In this document: positions 1 through 8,899 of the stretch, piece after piece | How the letters are laid out: each line of letters starts with the position of its first letter | Numbering within the stretch: the first letter of the stretch is position 1 | Origin: Nocardioides sp. SLBN-35 | GTDB taxonomy: Bacteria; Actinomycetota; Actinomycetes; Propionibacteriales; Nocardioidaceae | Direction: 5' to 3' | DNA: 64,000 nt | Assembly: GCF_006715725.1 (NCBI RefSeq) | Contig: NZ_VFNU01000001.1 | Coordinates: forward strand, 248,001-312,000 | Program-made: the position numbers and the translations under genes | Notes under the pieces: generated by a model | Seen by the model: only the letters and a program-made list of their open reading frames with translations | Told to the model about the DNA's origin: nothing | Database searches by the model: none

Positions 1-158
1 ACGCGCGGATCGTGGAGTCCGGCGGCCAGTGGTACGTCGAGGACCTCGGCTCCACCAACGGCACCTACCTCGGCAGCCAGCGGCTCACCCAGCCCGTCCC
101 GGTCGGCCTCGGCTCGCAGATCCGGATCGGGAAGACCATCGTGGAGCTGAGGAAGTAG
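1..158 (+). CDS. FHA-domain protein, C-terminal fragment (FhaB-like)
   Basis: The reading frame is open from the window edge (codons begin at base 3) and stops with TAG just before the next ATG. The visible 51 residues contain the FHA core signature 'DLGSTNGTYLG', which forms part of the phosphothreonine-binding loops, followed by the last strands 'IRIGKTIVEL'. FHA proteins at this position in Actinobacteria (FhaB/FipA) bind phosphorylated partners of the downstream PknA/PknB kinases. The N-terminus is outside the window, so the full architecture and any second domain cannot be seen. Abutment with the phosphatase gene indicates one operon. Confidence 0.85.
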   Translation, partial: ARIVESGGQWYVEDLGSTNGTYLGSQRLTQPVPVGLGSQIRIGKTIVELRK

Positions 159-1628
159 ATGAGCGACGAGACCTTCCCGGCCGAGCCGGACGAGGTGCCG
201 CACGACCCGCAGCCCGACACGGTCGACGTACCGCTGCCGGTGACGCGCCCGCTCCTCCAGCTCGACGGGTACGCCGTGTCCGACGTCGGCCGGGTGCGCA
301 AGGACAACCAGGACTCGGGCTACTCCGGCCCGTGGCTGCTGGCCGTGTGCGACGGCGTCGGCGGCGCGGCCCGCGGCGACATCGCGTCCGGTACGGCGAT
401 CAGCGAGCTGCGCCAGCTCGACGAGGCGCCCGGCTCGGTCGACGTGATCGACCGGATCAACGACGGCCTGCACGAAGCACACGTCTCGATCGGCGCCCAG
501 GTCGACCAGGACCCCGCCCTCAACGGCACGAGCACGACCGCGACGGTGGCGCTGTTCGACGGCCAGCGGCTGGCGGTGGGCCACATCGGCGACTCCCGGG
601 CCTACCTGCTGCGCGACGGCGAGCTCTCGCAGCTGACCAACGACCACACCTTCGTGCAGAGCCTGATCGACGAGGGCCGGATCACCGAGGCGGAGGCGCG
701 GGTCCACCCCCACCGCAACCTGATCCTCAAGGCGCTCGACGGCCTCCACGACGTGGAGCCCGACCTGTTCGCGCTCGAGCTGGTGCCGGGCGACCGGCTG
801 TTCCTGTGCAGCGACGGCGCGTGCGGGGTGCTCGAGGACGACCGGCTCACCGAGCTGCTCTCCGACGGGACACCGGAGTTCTCCGCCATCGAGCTGGTGC
901 GGGCGAGCCTCGACGCGGGCAGCTCAGACAACGTGACCTGCGTGGTCGCCGACGTGGTCGACCCGGAGGAGCACCCTCCGGCCGACGCGATGGTGGTCGG
1001 CGCGGCCGCCGACATGAGCCGGCGCCGGCCCCGCAGCCTGTTCCGCGGCCACCGCTCCGGCGACACCGGCGAGCTCGAGCCCGTGCCCGCCGAGATCCCC
1101 GAGGGGGTCGGCTACGCGATCCCCGAGGACCCGATCGTCGACCCCGAGGCGCTGCGCTACGCGCCCCAGCCGCCGCCGCGGTTCGCCTGGGCCCGGCGCC
1201 TGCTGGCGGCCGCGATCGTGCTCGGCATCGTGTGGATCGCCCTCGGCACGGCCTACTGGTGGAGCCAGCAGAAGTACTACGTCGGCGAAGGCAGCGGCGA
1301 CAGCGACGGCTACGTCGTCATCTACCGCGGCGTCGACGTACCCGGTCTCTCCCACGTCTACGAGGTCTCCGACCTCGAGGTCGCGGACCTGCAGGAGTCC
1401 ACGCAGGAGGAGGTCCGGGGCGGCGCGATGATCTACGGCAGCGTCGAGCGGGCCCGCGCCGCGATCACCCGGATCGGCGCCAACGGCCGCCAGCCCGAGG
1501 AGCCGCCGGCGACCACGCCGCCGGCCACGACCTCCACCACGCCGCCGGCCGACTCGGCGTCCCCGTTCACCACCCCGACCGAGGGCGGCGCGGCCGACCT
1601 GACCACCCTCGGCCCGCAGGGGTCGTGA
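159..1628 (+). CDS. pstP: PP2C-family Ser/Thr protein phosphatase (PstP-like)
   Basis: Predicted metal-dependent phosphatase of 489 residues that removes phosphate from PknA/PknB targets. The metal-binding motifs of the PP2C fold are present in order: 'CDGVGGAARG', 'NGTSTTATV', 'GHIGDSRAYLLRDG', 'LCSDGACGVL' and 'SSDNVTCVV'. The catalytic domain covers about residues 25-270. A linker, one membrane segment near residues 347-368 and an extracellular Pro/Thr-rich tail follow, the usual PstP layout with the catalytic part in the cytoplasm. It starts directly after the FHA stop codon and overlaps the next gene by GTGA, so the cluster is translationally coupled. Confidence 0.93.
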   Translation: MSDETFPAEPDEVPHDPQPDTVDVPLPVTRPLLQLDGYAVSDVGRVRKDNQDSGYSGPWLLAVCDGVGGAARGDIASGTAISELRQLDEAPGSVDVIDRINDGLHEAHVSIGAQVDQDPALNGTSTTATVALFDGQRLAVGHIGDSRAYLLRDGELSQLTNDHTFVQSLIDEGRITEAEARVHPHRNLILKALDGLHDVEPDLFALELVPGDRLFLCSDGACGVLEDDRLTELLSDGTPEFSAIELVRASLDAGSSDNVTCVVADVVDPEEHPPADAMVVGAAADMSRRRPRSLFRGHRSGDTGELEPVPAEIPEGVGYAIPEDPIVDPEALRYAPQPPPRFAWARRLLAAAIVLGIVWIALGTAYWWSQQKYYVGEGSGDSDGYVVIYRGVDVPGLSHVYEVSDLEVADLQESTQEEVRGGAMIYGSVERARAAITRIGANGRQPEEPPATTPPATTSTTPPADSASPFTTPTEGGAADLTTLGPQGS

Positions 1629-3025
1629 CACCGGCCATGCCCGCCAACTCCGCACTGATGGGATTCGTGCACCGCCGCCGGCGGGGCGCGGAGCTGTTCC
1701 TGCTCGTGCTCGCGCTCATCGTCGGCATCGGTGCCTACGCCGCCGTCGGCCTCGGCGTCGACGGCGAGGTGCCCGCCAACCTGATCGGGTACGGCGGCTG
1801 GCTGACCCTGCTCGTCGTCGCGGCCCACGTCGCGGTCCGCATCGTCGCGCCGTACGCCGACCCGGTGCTGCTGCCCGTCGTGGCGGCCCTCAACGGCCTG
1901 GGCCTGGCGATCATCCACCGCGTCGACCTGGCCAAGGACACCGGCCTGGCGAGCCAGCAGCTGACCTGGATGACGCTCGGCGTCGCGCTCTTCGTCGGCA
2001 CCCTGATCGCGCTGCCCGACCACCGGCTGCTCGCCCGGTTCACCTACACCTCGGGCCTGGCCGCGATCGTGCTGCTGATCCTGCCGATGGTCCCGGGCCT
2101 CGGCACCTCCATCAACGGCGCGAAGATCTGGATCTCGCTCGGCCCGTTCAGCTTCCAGCCCGGCGAGGTCGCCAAGCTGCTGCTCGTCATCACGTTCGCC
2201 GGCTACCTCGTCGTCCACCGCGACGCGCTCGCCCTGGCCGGGCGCCGCGTGGTCTTCGTCGACCTGCCCCGCGGCCGCGACCTCGGCCCGATCCTGATGA
2301 TGTGGGTGGTCAGCCTCGGCATCCTGGTGCTGCAGCGCGACCTCGGCTCCAGCCTGCTGTTCTTCGGCCTCTTCCTGGTCATGCTGTACGTCGCCACCGA
2401 GCGCCCCGGCTGGCTGGTCGTCGGCGCCCTCCTGTTCTTCGGCGGCGCCACCGCGGCGTACCGCATCTTCGGCCACGTGCAGAGCCGCGTCGACATCTGG
2501 CTGCACCCGTTCGCCGACGCCGACGGCAAGGGCTACCAGCTGGTGCAGGCGCTCTACGGCTTCGCGTGGGGCGGGCTGGTGGGCCGCGGCCTCGGTGAGG
2601 GCATGCCCCAGCGGGTGCCCTACGTCGAGTCGGACTTCATCCTCGCCGCCATCGGCGAGGAGCTCGGCCTGACCGCCGTGATGGCGGTGCTGCTGCTCTA
2701 CGGCCTCGTGGTCGAGCGGGCGCTGCGCGCGGCGCTGATCTCCCGCGACGGCTTCGGCAAGCTGGTCGCGACCGGTCTCGCCGCCGTCTTCGCGCTGCAG
2801 GTCTTCGTCGTCATCGGCGGCGTCACCCGGCTGATCCCGCTGACCGGCCTGACCACACCCTTCCTGTCGTACGGCGGCTCGTCGCTGGTCGTGAACTGGG
2901 TGATCATCGCGATCCTGCTGCGCATCTCCGACCAGGCCCGCCGGCCGCTCCCGGACCTCGCCCCCGACGCGGAGGACCCGGACGAGCAGGCCACCCAGAT
3001 CGTGAAGGTGGTGACCGAGAAGTGA
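1625..3025 (+). CDS. ftsW: FtsW/RodA/SpoVE-family peptidoglycan polymerase
   Basis: SEDS-family integral membrane protein that polymerises lipid II together with a class B PBP; the partner is encoded next. I choose the GTG at 1625, which overlaps the pstP stop (GTGA) and gives 466 residues; an ATG at 1637 is the alternative. The open frame runs far upstream but that part is out of frame with pstP and is a shadow. About ten hydrophobic segments are visible, and the family signatures 'ESDFILAAIGEELGL' and 'TTPFLSYGGSSLV' lie near the C-terminus. In this position the gene is often named rodA; FtsW and RodA cannot be told apart from sequence alone here. Confidence 0.92.
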   Translation: MTPAMPANSALMGFVHRRRRGAELFLLVLALIVGIGAYAAVGLGVDGEVPANLIGYGGWLTLLVVAAHVAVRIVAPYADPVLLPVVAALNGLGLAIIHRVDLAKDTGLASQQLTWMTLGVALFVGTLIALPDHRLLARFTYTSGLAAIVLLILPMVPGLGTSINGAKIWISLGPFSFQPGEVAKLLLVITFAGYLVVHRDALALAGRRVVFVDLPRGRDLGPILMMWVVSLGILVLQRDLGSSLLFFGLFLVMLYVATERPGWLVVGALLFFGGATAAYRIFGHVQSRVDIWLHPFADADGKGYQLVQALYGFAWGGLVGRGLGEGMPQRVPYVESDFILAAIGEELGLTAVMAVLLLYGLVVERALRAALISRDGFGKLVATGLAAVFALQVFVVIGGVTRLIPLTGLTTPFLSYGGSSLVVNWVIIAILLRISDQARRPLPDLAPDAEDPDEQATQIVKVVTEK

Positions 3026-4554
3026 ACAAGCCGATCCGAGCGGTCTCCATCTTCTGCATGTTCCTGTTCCTCGCCCTGATGGCGAACGTGACCTACGTGC
3101 AGTTCGTGAAGTCCAGCTCCTACAACAAGGACCCGCGCAACGCCCGTGTCGCCGAGGCGTCCTACAGCCGCGAGCGGGGCCAGATCATCGTCGGCGACGA
3201 GCCGGTGGCGACGAGCAAGCCGGTCGACGACCGCTACAAGTACCTGCGCGTCTACCCGGAGGCCGGCGCCCGGATGTTCGCCCCGGTCACCGGCTACCTC
3301 CAGCTCGGCAGCCAGACCGGCATCGAGCGCAGCCAGAACGCCGTGCTCACCGGCGAGGACCCGCAGCTGTTCGTGACCCGCCTGGTCGACCTGCTCAAGG
3401 GCGAGACCGCGCAGGGCGGCAATGTCGTGCTCACCCTGGACGCCGCCGCGCAGAAGGCCGCGTTCGAGGGCCTGCGCGACACGCTCGGCCCGCGCGGCGA
3501 GGGCTCGGTGGTCGCGATCCAGCCGAAGACCGGCCGGGTGCTCGCCATGGCCAGCTACCCGTCGTACGACCCCAACGAGCTGGCCAGCCACGACTCCACG
3601 AAGGCGTCGGAGGCCTACAAGGCGCTCGACGCCGACGACCGTGAGCCGCTGCTCAACCGCGCGATCCGCACCCGGCTGTTCCCGGGCTCCACCTTCAAGC
3701 TGGTGACCGCGGCGGCCGCGATCGAGAACGGCAAGTTCCACGCGGGCGACCAGGTGCCGGCGGGTGCGACGTACCAGCCCCCGGGCACCAGTCACCGCAT
3801 CGGCAACGACGGCCGCGGCCAGTGCAGCCCGGCGAAGATCTCCTTCGCCACCGCCATGGAGTGGTCGTGCAACACGACCTTCGCGCAGCTCGCGGTCGAC
3901 GTCGGGCCCGACAAGATGCGCGCCCAGGCCGAGGCCTTCGGCTTCAACAGCGACTACCTGCGCGACCTGCAGGGCCAGGTGCAGTCGGTCTACCCCGCCA
4001 GCGTCGAGGTCCCCGAGAGCGAGGGCGGCGGCACCCGTGAGCTGAGCCTCGCCGAGACCGCGCAGACCGGCATCGGGCAGAACACCGTCCAGGCGACCCC
4101 GCTGCAGATGGCCATGGTCACCGCGGCGATCGCCAACCAGGGCACGCTGATGCGGCCCTATCTGGTCGAGAAGGTGCAGACCGCCGGGTTCAACGTGCTG
4201 CGCACCACCGAGCCCGAGGTGTTCAACGAGCACGCCGTCTCCGCCCAGACCGCCGGCGAGCTCACCCAGCTGCTCCAGGCCACCGTCGACAACGGCACGG
4301 CCTCGCCCGCCGCCATCGACGGCGTCAAGGTGGCCGGCAAGACCGGTACGGCGCAGCGCGGCGACTCGCTGTGCAGCGCGGGCGGCAAGCCGCCGTACGC
4401 CTGGTTCGTGTCCTTCGCCCCTGCGGAGGACGCCGAGGTGGCGGTGGCAGTCATGATCGAAGAGGCGCCGGACGTGGCGTGCGGCGAGATCGCGGGCGGC
4501 CAGCTCGGTGGTCCGATCGCGAAGGCAGTGATGGAAGCGGTGCTGAAGAAGTGA
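3022..4554 (+). CDS. pbpA: Penicillin-binding protein, transpeptidase (PbpA-like)
   Basis: Class B penicillin-binding protein of 510 residues that cross-links peptidoglycan outside the membrane. An N-terminal membrane anchor (about residues 5-25) precedes the PBP dimerisation domain. The transpeptidase domain has all three active-site motifs: SxxK as 'PGSTFK' (Ser223/Lys226), SxN as 'SCN', and KTG as 'GKTGTAQ'. The GTG start overlaps the ftsW stop by four bases, pairing a polymerase with its transpeptidase. In mycobacteria the homologue is phosphorylated by PknB, whose gene follows; that link is family knowledge rather than something seen here. Confidence 0.93.
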   Translation: MNKPIRAVSIFCMFLFLALMANVTYVQFVKSSSYNKDPRNARVAEASYSRERGQIIVGDEPVATSKPVDDRYKYLRVYPEAGARMFAPVTGYLQLGSQTGIERSQNAVLTGEDPQLFVTRLVDLLKGETAQGGNVVLTLDAAAQKAAFEGLRDTLGPRGEGSVVAIQPKTGRVLAMASYPSYDPNELASHDSTKASEAYKALDADDREPLLNRAIRTRLFPGSTFKLVTAAAAIENGKFHAGDQVPAGATYQPPGTSHRIGNDGRGQCSPAKISFATAMEWSCNTTFAQLAVDVGPDKMRAQAEAFGFNSDYLRDLQGQVQSVYPASVEVPESEGGGTRELSLAETAQTGIGQNTVQATPLQMAMVTAAIANQGTLMRPYLVEKVQTAGFNVLRTTEPEVFNEHAVSAQTAGELTQLLQATVDNGTASPAAIDGVKVAGKTGTAQRGDSLCSAGGKPPYAWFVSFAPAEDAEVAVAVMIEEAPDVACGEIAGGQLGGPIAKAVMEAVLKK

Positions 4555-4561
4555 TGGCGAA

Positions 4562-6073
4562 GTGACCGAGCAGAGCAGGTACGCCGACCGGGCAGGTCGC
4601 TATCGCCTGGACTCCGTGATCGCCACCGGCGGCATGGGCGTGGTCTGGCGCGCGACCGACACCCGACTCGGCCGGCCGGTCGCGGTCAAGGTCCTCAAGC
4701 CCGAGTACGCCGACGACGCGACGTTCCGCAGCCGGTTCGAGGGCGAGGCCCGCAGTGCCGCCGCGCTGCACCACCCGGGCATCGCGGGGGTCTACGACTA
4801 CGGCGCCGGTGACGACGGTGGCGACCTGCCGCCGTACCTCGTCATGGAGCTGGTCGACGGCCAGCCCCTCTCGGCGCTGCTGTCCAACGCCCGCGCGAGT
4901 GGCCGCACCCTCGACACGGGGGTCGTGCAGGACCTGATGGCGCAGGCCGCCGACGCGCTCGGCGTGGCCCACCGCGCCGGCATCGTGCACCGCGACGTGA
5001 AGCCCGCCAACCTGCTGGTCACCTCCGACCGCACGGTCAAGATCACCGACTTCGGCATCGCCCGCGCGCTCGACTCGGTCGCGCTGACCCGCACCGGGTC
5101 GGTGATGGGTACGCCGCAGTACCTCAGCCCCGAGCAGGCCCGCGGCAACCCGTCGACGCCCGCCTCCGACGTCTACTCGCTCGGTGTGGTGGCCTTCGAG
5201 TGCCTGTCCGGGCGCCGACCGTTCGAGGCCGAGACGCCGGTCGCGACCGCGCTCGCCCACCTCCAGCAGCCGGTGCCCCAGCTGCCGCCGAGCGTGCCCG
5301 GTCCGTTGGCGGCCGTCGTACGACGGGCGTTGGCCAAGGACCCCGCGGAGCGGTACGCCGACGGCGCCGCCTTCGCCGAGGCCCTCCGCTCGCCCGAGGT
5401 GGCGGCCGCCGCCGCGAGCCCCGAGCCCGACGACGGCACCCGGGTGCTGACCGGCGTGGTGCCGCCCGTCCCGGTCCCCGCCAACCCGCCGTCGCAGCCG
5501 ATGCGCCGCCTGGACAGCCCCTCGGCGTACGCCGGTGGCGCGCGTCCCGCACCGGACGGCGAGGACGACGAGAGGCGCAGGTCGCCGTGGCCGATCGCGG
5601 TCGCCGTGATCGTGCTCGTCATCCTCGCCGTGGTCGCGGCCGTGCTGCTGCTCGGCAACCGCGACGACGACACCCCGGTGGTCGACGACACGACGACGCC
5701 GACCTCGGAGCCCACGACGGAGCCCACCACCGAGCCGACCACCGAGCCGACGACCGAGCCCACCACCGAGGCGCCGAAGACGGTCGAGGTCAACGAGGAT
5801 CCCTACGTCTGCTCTACCGACTACCACGACGCGGTCTCCGACCTGCAGGACGCGGGCCTGCGCGTGTCCTCCGAGCAGGTCGAGAACGACGGCAGCTGCG
5901 AGGAGGGCACCGTGTCCCGGTTCTCCCGCAACGGCACCCTCCAGGAGGGCGACTCCGTGATCGTCTACTACTGGGGTCCGGCCCCGGAGGAGCCGACCAC
6001 CGAGCCCACCGAGCCCAGCAGCCCGATCACCCTGCCCACCGCTCCCACCGACCTGACAGGTGGTGTCCAGTGA
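4562..6073 (+). CDS. pknA: Ser/Thr protein kinase, PknA-like with one PASTA-like domain
   Basis: Hanks-type kinase of 503 residues. The Gly-rich loop 'ATGGMGVVW' (residues 21-29), the ATP-binding Lys43 in 'VAVKVLK', the catalytic loop 'HRDVKPAN' with Asp145 and the 'DFGIAR' magnesium motif are all intact. A membrane segment near residues 345-367 is followed by a Thr/Glu/Pro tandem repeat with unit TEPT, a single PASTA-like domain ('VEVNEDPYVC' onward) and a second short TEPT stretch. Mycobacterial PknA lacks PASTA domains, so this tail is an elaboration. The GTG start is eight bases after pbpA, and the gene overlaps pknB by GTGA. Confidence 0.92.
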   Translation: MTEQSRYADRAGRYRLDSVIATGGMGVVWRATDTRLGRPVAVKVLKPEYADDATFRSRFEGEARSAAALHHPGIAGVYDYGAGDDGGDLPPYLVMELVDGQPLSALLSNARASGRTLDTGVVQDLMAQAADALGVAHRAGIVHRDVKPANLLVTSDRTVKITDFGIARALDSVALTRTGSVMGTPQYLSPEQARGNPSTPASDVYSLGVVAFECLSGRRPFEAETPVATALAHLQQPVPQLPPSVPGPLAAVVRRALAKDPAERYADGAAFAEALRSPEVAAAAASPEPDDGTRVLTGVVPPVPVPANPPSQPMRRLDSPSAYAGGARPAPDGEDDERRRSPWPIAVAVIVLVILAVVAAVLLLGNRDDDTPVVDDTTTPTSEPTTEPTTEPTTEPTTEPTTEAPKTVEVNEDPYVCSTDYHDAVSDLQDAGLRVSSEQVENDGSCEEGTVSRFSRNGTLQEGDSVIVYYWGPAPEEPTTEPTEPSSPITLPTAPTDLTGGVQ

Positions 6074-7962
6074 CCACTCCTCCGCACGAGCCCGGCGCCG
6101 GCCGGACCGTCGTCGGCGGACGGTACGAGCTCGGTGAGCTCCTCGGCCGGGGCGGCATGGCCGAGGTGCGCAAGGGCACCGACACCCGGCTGGGCCGGGT
6201 CGTGGCCGTCAAGCGGCTGCGCACCGACCTCGCCAGCGACGCCACCTTCCAGGCCCGGTTCCGGCGCGAGGCCCAGTCGTCTGCCTCGCTCAACCATCCG
6301 GCGATCGTCGCGGTCTACGACACCGGCGAGGAGCGCACCACCCACCTCGACGGCAGCACCGAGGTCGTGCCCTACATCGTGATGGAGTACGTCGCCGGGC
6401 GCACCCTGCGCGACATCCTGCGCGAGGGCCGCAAGATCCTGCCCGAGCGGGCCCTGGAGATCACCAGCGGCGTGCTGTCGGCGCTCGACTACAGCCACCG
6501 CGCCGGGATCATCCACCGCGACATCAAGCCCGGCAACGTCATGCTCACCCCGTCGGGTGACGTGAAGGTGATGGACTTCGGCATCGCCCGCGCGATGAGC
6601 GACGCCCAGTCCTCGATGACCCAGACCGCGGCCGTCGTCGGCACCGCCCAGTACCTCTCCCCCGAGCAGGCCCGCGGCGAGACCGTCGACTCCCGCTCCG
6701 ACGTCTACTCCGCCGGCTGCCTGCTCTACGAGCTGCTGACCGGGCGGCCGCCGTTCGTCGGCGACTCGCCGGTCGCGGTCGCCTACCAGCACGTCCGCGA
6801 GCCCGCCGTACCCCCGTCGCGGCACGAGGACGACCTCACCCCCGAGGTCGACGCGATCGTGATGAAGGCGCTCGCGAAGCGGGTCGAGGACCGCTACCAG
6901 TCGGCCGCGCAGATGCGTGCCGACATCGAGCGCTACCTCGCGGGCCGCCCGGTGCAGGCCGTGCTGCCCTCCGAGACCAGCGAGACGTCGGTCGTCGCGC
7001 CGCGGCACGCCGCCCCGGTCGAACACCACGAGACGGCGATCCGGCAGCCGCTGCCCCCCGACCGCGACCGGGAGAGCGACCGCCGCAGCCGGGCGACCCT
7101 GTGGGTGCTCCTCGGCCTGCTCATCGCCGCGCTGATCGGCACCGCGTTCTTCGTGCTGCCGCGGCTCTTCGACAGCATCCCGCCACCCGAACGCGTCCCG
7201 AACGTGGTCCGGATGACCGAGGACGACGCCCGCGCCGCGATCGGCAAGGCCGGCTTCGAGGTCGGCACGGTGAGCGTGCGCAACGACGACACCATCGAGG
7301 CCGGCCGGGTCATCGAGCAGGACCCGGTGGGTGACGACTACGTCGAGGCGGGCAGCCGAGTCAGCTTCGTGGTCTCGCTCGGCAAGGGGCAGTTCGCGCT
7401 GCCCTCGGTCGTCGAGCAGAAGCGGAAGGAAGCGGTCCAGATGCTGGTCGACGCGGGGATCGCCGAGCGCAACATCACCGAGCGCGAGTGCGACACCGAC
7501 GAGCCCAAGAACACCGTCGTCGAGCAGAACCCGCCCGCCAACACGATGGTTGACCAGGACGCCACGGTCGAGCTGTGCCTCTCCGACGGCCCCGAGACGG
7601 TCCCGAGCGTGGTCGGCATGAAGCAGGCCGCCGCCGAGCAGGCGATCCGCGACGCCGGCTTCGTGCCCGTCGTCCGGGCCGCGTCGGCCGACGACACCAG
7701 CCAGAAGAAGGGCCGGGTCACCGAGCAGATCCCCGCCAACGGGACCCTGGCGAAGGGCTCGAACGTGGTCATCTTCGTCTCGACCTACGAGCCCCCGCCG
7801 CCGGTCACCGACACCGACGGCGACGGCCTGCCCGACCCCGACGAGGCAACCCGCGGCACCGACCCGACCAACCCGGACACCGACGGCGACGGGGTCAGCG
7901 ACGGCGCCGAGGTGGCCGCCGGGACCGACCCGCGCAACCCGCTGGGCCGCGTCCGCCCGTGA
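6070..7962 (+). CDS. pknB: Ser/Thr protein kinase PknB with three PASTA domains and a TSP3-like tail
   Basis: Receptor kinase of 630 residues that senses muropeptides or lipid II and controls growth and division. Kinase motifs are intact: 'GRGGMAEV', Lys48 in 'VAVKRL', 'HRDIKPGN' with Asp151, and 'DFGIAR'. The membrane segment is near residues 344-366. Three PASTA repeats follow, beginning around 'VPNVVRMTEDDA', 'LPSVVEQKRKEA' and 'VPSVVGMKQAAA'. The last 50 or so residues carry two Asp-rich calcium-binding repeats of thrombospondin type 3 style ('DTDGDGLPDPDE', 'DTDGDGVSDGAE'), which PknB proteins usually lack. The GTG start overlaps the pknA stop. A long perfect palindrome immediately follows the stop codon. 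Confidence 0.94.
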   Translation: MTTPPHEPGAGRTVVGGRYELGELLGRGGMAEVRKGTDTRLGRVVAVKRLRTDLASDATFQARFRREAQSSASLNHPAIVAVYDTGEERTTHLDGSTEVVPYIVMEYVAGRTLRDILREGRKILPERALEITSGVLSALDYSHRAGIIHRDIKPGNVMLTPSGDVKVMDFGIARAMSDAQSSMTQTAAVVGTAQYLSPEQARGETVDSRSDVYSAGCLLYELLTGRPPFVGDSPVAVAYQHVREPAVPPSRHEDDLTPEVDAIVMKALAKRVEDRYQSAAQMRADIERYLAGRPVQAVLPSETSETSVVAPRHAAPVEHHETAIRQPLPPDRDRESDRRSRATLWVLLGLLIAALIGTAFFVLPRLFDSIPPPERVPNVVRMTEDDARAAIGKAGFEVGTVSVRNDDTIEAGRVIEQDPVGDDYVEAGSRVSFVVSLGKGQFALPSVVEQKRKEAVQMLVDAGIAERNITERECDTDEPKNTVVEQNPPANTMVDQDATVELCLSDGPETVPSVVGMKQAAAEQAIRDAGFVPVVRAASADDTSQKKGRVTEQIPANGTLAKGSNVVIFVSTYEPPPPVTDTDGDGLPDPDEATRGTDPTNPDTDGDGVSDGAEVAAGTDPRNPLGRVRP

Positions 7963-8046
7963 TCCCTCTAACCGTTCGATCGAACGGTTAGAGGGAACCT
8001 GGCGCCAAGAAGTCCCCCAGATCGTTCGATCGAACGGTTAGAGGGA
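7963..8046. terminator. Two tandem palindromes between convergent genes (bidirectional terminator)
   Basis: Positions 7963-7996 form a perfect palindrome with two 17-base arms meeting at TTCGATCGAA. A second 34-base copy at 8013-8046 has an identical right arm and a degenerate left arm that still pairs around the same core. The pair fills the gap between pknB (plus strand) and the DUF881 gene (minus strand), so it can fold in either transcript. No U-tract follows, as is common in high-GC Actinobacteria. Confidence 0.75.
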
Positions 8047-8048
8047 TC

Positions 8049-8855
8049 TCAGCGCAGGGGCCGGGCGTACTGCAGGTCGACCAGGCCGTCGTACGCCGGC
8101 GCCTCGATCCGGTCCTCGAAGTCGAGCTCCCAGCCCATCTTGATGAGCGGGTTGTCGGCGTCCTTGCGGTAGCCGGCGACGATCGGGTCCTCGGAGACCG
8201 AGGAGTAGAGCTCGCCGGCGTCGCCGACCGCCTCGATGACGTAGGGCTGCGGGAAGGGCTCGCCCTGGAGCTGGACGACCGGGCCCTTGCAGCGGATGCC
8301 GGTCGTGGAGATCACCCGCTGGCCGGCGATGGTGACCGCGGAGGCGCCGCCGCGCCACAGCGCGTTGACCAGGGCCTGGATGTCCTGCTGGTGCACGACG
8401 AACCGGTTGAGGTTGAGCCGGTCGTCGGGGTCGAGGTGCTTGTTGCGCTCGACGGCCTCGTCGAGGAGCTCCTCGGGCGCGTCGGACAGGGTGATCTTCA
8501 GGCCGGGACCGGTGCGCGGCGTCATGCCGGCCGGGTCCCGCAGCTGGGCGATCTCGCGCCGCGCCTCCCGCACGCCCTTGTCGCCGACGCCGGCGCTGAG
8601 CCGGTCGACCTGGTCGGACAGCTCCTGGTAGTGCTCCTCGACCTTGCGGTAGTCGGCCGCCTCGCCCTCCACCAGCCCCGCGAGATCGGTGTACCGTCCC
8701 GGCCGCAGGTCGGATCCCTCGCTGTTGGTGGCCGAGACGGCCAACAGGGCGCCGCTCAGCAGCACGACCGCGGGTGTGCCGACCCGCCACGCCCAGGAGC
8801 GCTTGCGCGCCTCGGGTCGGCGGCCCGTCGTACCTCCGGCGTGGGCACCCGTCAT
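8049..8855 (-). CDS. DUF881-family membrane-anchored protein
   Basis: Protein of 268 residues with one N-terminal membrane segment (around 'GTPAVVLLSGALLAVSA') and an extracytoplasmic part with a predicted coiled-coil stretch followed by the conserved DUF881 core, including 'GPGLKITLSDAP', 'LVNALWRGGASAVTIAGQRV' and the 'PYVIEAVGD' region. DUF881 proteins often sit near crgA and the pknB cluster in Actinobacteria; the function is not established. I prefer the ATG at 8855 to the longer frame because the extra residues would run into the short divergent promoter region before crgA. Confidence 0.85.
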   Translation of the reverse strand: MTGAHAGGTTGRRPEARKRSWAWRVGTPAVVLLSGALLAVSATNSEGSDLRPGRYTDLAGLVEGEAADYRKVEEHYQELSDQVDRLSAGVGDKGVREARREIAQLRDPAGMTPRTGPGLKITLSDAPEELLDEAVERNKHLDPDDRLNLNRFVVHQQDIQALVNALWRGGASAVTIAGQRVISTTGIRCKGPVVQLQGEPFPQPYVIEAVGDAGELYSSVSEDPIVAGYRKDADNPLIKMGWELDFEDRIEAPAYDGLVDLQYARPLR

Positions 8856-8899
8856 ACTGACAGTGTCCACCACCACTGAACCTGATCGAGGAGCCACCC

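Noticed and set aside
29..1624. A 998-residue open frame starting at 29 that runs through the whole phosphatase gene into ftsW
   Set aside because: The first 530 codons are arginine/proline-rich high-GC shadow of pstP. Only the part from 1625 has SEDS-family features.
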